Below, piece after piece: positions 5,054 to 7,048 of a DNA stretch of 7,048 nt. The notes under the pieces were generated by a model. The model worked only from the letters and a program-made list of their open reading frames with translations. It searched no databases and was not told the origin of the DNA. The translations under genes and the position numbers were made by a program. Every line of letters starts with the position of its first letter. Within the stretch, counting starts at the first letter, position 1. The DNA is from Oscillospiraceae bacterium (lineage in GTDB: Bacteria > Bacillota > Clostridia > Oscillospirales > QAMX01), in NCBI GenBank assembly GCA_902772625.1, contig CACYBP010000292.1, forward strand, positions 1-7,048, given 5' to 3'.

Positions 5054-7048
5054 ATGTCAAAACGGGCGCTGGATCTTTCCGCCGGAAAGCGGCTCTTTCA
5101 AAGGCTTTTGAAAAAACCGGAAACGGTTCCCTTCACCTTCCGGTACGAGGGAGAGCTTCACCGGGGCTTCGCCGGGCTGAAAGCCCGCCGTACCGTGACG
5201 AAGGAAGAGGCGGGCGTCCGCGTCGTCACCCGCGCGAAGGTGGACGACCGGCTTCGCGTCACCTTTGACGCCTTCTATAACGGAGAATTCGGAGAATGCG
5301 AATACGTCGTCCGGTTCGAAAACGTCGGAAAAAAGCCCTCCGGCGTCCTCTCGGACGTGACGGCCCTGGACGCCTTCTTCCCGGGGAAGAAGCCGCTTCT
5401 GCGCGGCAATCTCGGGGATCACGAGCATTACTACGCGGCCTACGAGCACGATCTTCTGAAAAGCGACAAGTATTTTCTTTCCACAGGCGGCCGGTCCACC
5501 CATATCGTCTTCCCCTATTTCGACCTTTCCTGCAGCGCGGGCGGCGCCATGATCGCCTTGGGCTGGGCGGGCACCTGGGAGGCTCTCTTTTCGGCGGGAG
5601 AAGACGGCGTGCGGGTCCGGGCGAAGACCGACGTCACGCTTTCCGCCTCTCTTCTTCCGGGGGAGACAGTCCGCACGGGTCTGGTGGCGATCCTCCCCTA
5701 CAAAGGGCGGAGCGCCGACGACGCCTCGAATCTATGGCGCGAATGGTATATGAAGTATAACCTTCCAAAGGCGAACGCCGCGGGCGATCCCCTCCGCCCT
5801 TTCTCCACCGCCTTCTTTGCCAATGACACGGGGCTTCCCAATTCCGACGGCAGCATCTCGGAACGCTCCTTTACCTGGCAGCGGACCCTTGCGAAGCTTG
5901 AAAAAGAAAATATGCTGACCGATTTCCGGTGGTTCGATGCCGGATGGTATTTCGATCCCGCGGGCAACACCGTGGAGACCGACTGGTGGGGCACGGTGGG
6001 AAGCTGGGAATTGGACCGGGTCAAATGGCCCGGGACCTCCTTCCGGGAATCCAACGAGGCCTGCCACGAAAAGGGAATGAAGGTCCTGGTCTGGTTTGAG
6101 CCGGAGCGGGTCACCGGCGTGGAGTCCCTGGTGAAAAACTACGGGTACAAAGAGGAATGGAGCATCGGCGGGGGAAAGGTGCGCACCAACAACCTCGGCG
6201 ATCCGGACTGCCTCCGCTGGACTCTGGAGCGGATCACGAAGATGATGGGCGAAAACCGGGTGGACATGTACCGTGAGGACAACAACAGCGATCCCGGCTT
6301 CGCCTGGCCTTACCGGGACGGGGAGGAGAGCCGCCGGCTGGGGCTTCCCCGCGCCGGGATCACCGAAAACAAATGCATCGTCGGGCATTACGCCCTGTGG
6401 GACGGGATCATCGATTTCTGCCGGAAAAACGGCAAATGCACCTTCGTCGACTCCTGCGCCTCCGGCGGCGGGCGCAACGACCTGGAATCCATGCGCCGCG
6501 CCTTCCCGCTGATGCGCTCCGATTTCGACCGCACCACCTCCTCCATGCGCCTTTCCCAGACCGCCACCTTCTGCCGCTGGATCCCCTTCCACGGCTCCAG
6601 CACCAAAGAGACCGCCACGCAGCTGGAGGCCAGCACCGGACGCGGAAGCTCGCCCTACGTGGCCCGCGCCTCCTATCTTCCCATCTACAACATCAGCGAG
6701 GCCTTCAACGAGAATCCCGCGCTGGATTACGAGCTGATGCGCAAGAATTTCGCCGAGTGGAAAAGCGTGCAAAACCTCCTGACAAAGGACTTCTATCCCC
6801 TGACCGCCTGGCGGCACGCGTGCGACCTGGATCACTGGACGGGCTTTGCCTACGACGATCCCGCCTCGGGCGAAAGCGTCCTTCTCGCCTTCCGCATGGA
6901 GGAAGCGAAGGAGACTTCCTTCCTCTTCCGTCTCCCCTTCGCCCTGCCCGGGCGGATCTACGAGCTCCGGAACGCCGACACGGGCGAGGTCTTCTCCCTT
7001 CCGGGGGAGGAGCTTTTGAAAAAGGGGCTTTCCGTGACCCTTCCCGAG
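5054..7048 (+). CDS. GH36-type alpha-galactosidase, 3' truncated by the window end
   Basis: The frame is open from ATG 5054 (ribosome site AAAGGAG, 5039-5045) to the last base, 665 codons, with no stop reached; families of this kind run to about 700 residues, so little is missing. Expected to hydrolyse terminal alpha-galactosides. No signal peptide or membrane segment is seen, so it should act in the cytoplasm on imported oligosaccharides. Domains: N-terminal beta-sandwich (~1-245), (beta/alpha)8 barrel (~250-580), start of a C-terminal beta domain (from ~582). Barrel landmarks: WFDAGWY (D295), VWFEPERV (E349), VDMYREDNN (404-411, predicted nucleophile D409), DSCASGGGR (466-474) and MRSDFDRT (predicted acid/base D490). 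The YR.D.N form, in place of the KWDMN of classical enzymes, puts it in the GH36 branch with YRQDFN-like motifs. Activity is a family inference; alpha-N-acetylgalactosaminidase or another alpha-glycosidase is possible. No transporter or regulator gene is visible beside it. Confidence 0.92.
   Translation, partial: MSKRALDLSAGKRLFQRLLKKPETVPFTFRYEGELHRGFAGLKARRTVTKEEAGVRVVTRAKVDDRLRVTFDAFYNGEFGECEYVVRFENVGKKPSGVLSDVTALDAFFPGKKPLLRGNLGDHEHYYAAYEHDLLKSDKYFLSTGGRSTHIVFPYFDLSCSAGGAMIALGWAGTWEALFSAGEDGVRVRAKTDVTLSASLLPGETVRTGLVAILPYKGRSADDASNLWREWYMKYNLPKANAAGDPLRPFSTAFFANDTGLPNSDGSISERSFTWQRTLAKLEKENMLTDFRWFDAGWYFDPAGNTVETDWWGTVGSWELDRVKWPGTSFRESNEACHEKGMKVLVWFEPERVTGVESLVKNYGYKEEWSIGGGKVRTNNLGDPDCLRWTLERITKMMGENRVDMYREDNNSDPGFAWPYRDGEESRRLGLPRAGITENKCIVGHYALWDGIIDFCRKNGKCTFVDSCASGGGRNDLESMRRAFPLMRSDFDRTTSSMRLSQTATFCRWIPFHGSSTKETATQLEASTGRGSSPYVARASYLPIYNISEAFNENPALDYELMRKNFAEWKSVQNLLTKDFYPLTAWRHACDLDHWTGFAYDDPASGESVLLAFRMEEAKETSFLFRLPFALPGRIYELRNADTGEVFSLPGEELLKKGLSVTLPE

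Noticed and set aside
5732..6835. Minus-strand open frame of 367 codons opposite the GH36 gene
   Set aside because: Lies fully antisense to conserved GH36 catalytic motifs; no recognisable protein features.

Overview
The window comes from a GC-rich bacterial chromosome, most likely a spore-forming member of the Clostridia (Bacillota). Three things point there. Ribosome binding sites are strong and Bacillota-like, one of them matching the 16S rRNA 3' end over 11 nt. The lipoprotein signal peptide is typical. The first two genes resemble the conserved Bacillota pair of a sporulation/germination lipoprotein (YdcC/GerS type) followed by alanine racemase. Coding regions are strongly GC-biased, while the promoters and terminators stand out as AT-rich or T-rich islands. 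No rRNA, tRNA, mobile element, CRISPR array or phage gene was seen.

Layout: (1) Bases 1-417 hold the 3' part of a probable YdcC/GerS-like protein. The alanine racemase gene alr follows 21 nt later (counting from its preferred start), and a strong intrinsic terminator closes the pair. (2) Bases 1768-1947 hold a 59-codon gene with a near-perfect Shine-Dalgarno sequence, a TTG start and a possible forespore-type promoter. A 15-bp perfect hairpin follows and probably terminates transcription from both sides. (3) On the minus strand, 2746-2021 encodes an orphan nucleotidyltransferase resembling the phosphocholine/sugar-phosphate cytidylyltransferase (LicC-like) group. (4) A compact divergent intergenic region (2747-2932) carries a good promoter for the minus gene, a palindrome, and a set of competing hairpins before the next gene. 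(5) Bases 2933-4765 encode a 610-residue lipoprotein with a beta-rich N-terminal half and a C-terminal HExxH zinc-peptidase-like domain. (6) From 5054 to the window edge runs an intracellular GH36-type alpha-galactosidase, cut off by the window end.

The genes form separate transcription units and not one pathway. YdcC/GerS-like plus Alr links to spore and cell-wall D-alanine biology, the nucleotidyltransferase to surface-polymer or lipid headgroup activation, the lipoprotein to the outer face of the membrane, and GH36 to alpha-galactoside use. I do not see a clear new multi-gene system. The items most worth a second look are the lipoprotein metallopeptidase, the small gene with its unusual start region, the hairpins ahead of the lipoprotein gene, and the altered catalytic motif in the GH36 enzyme.
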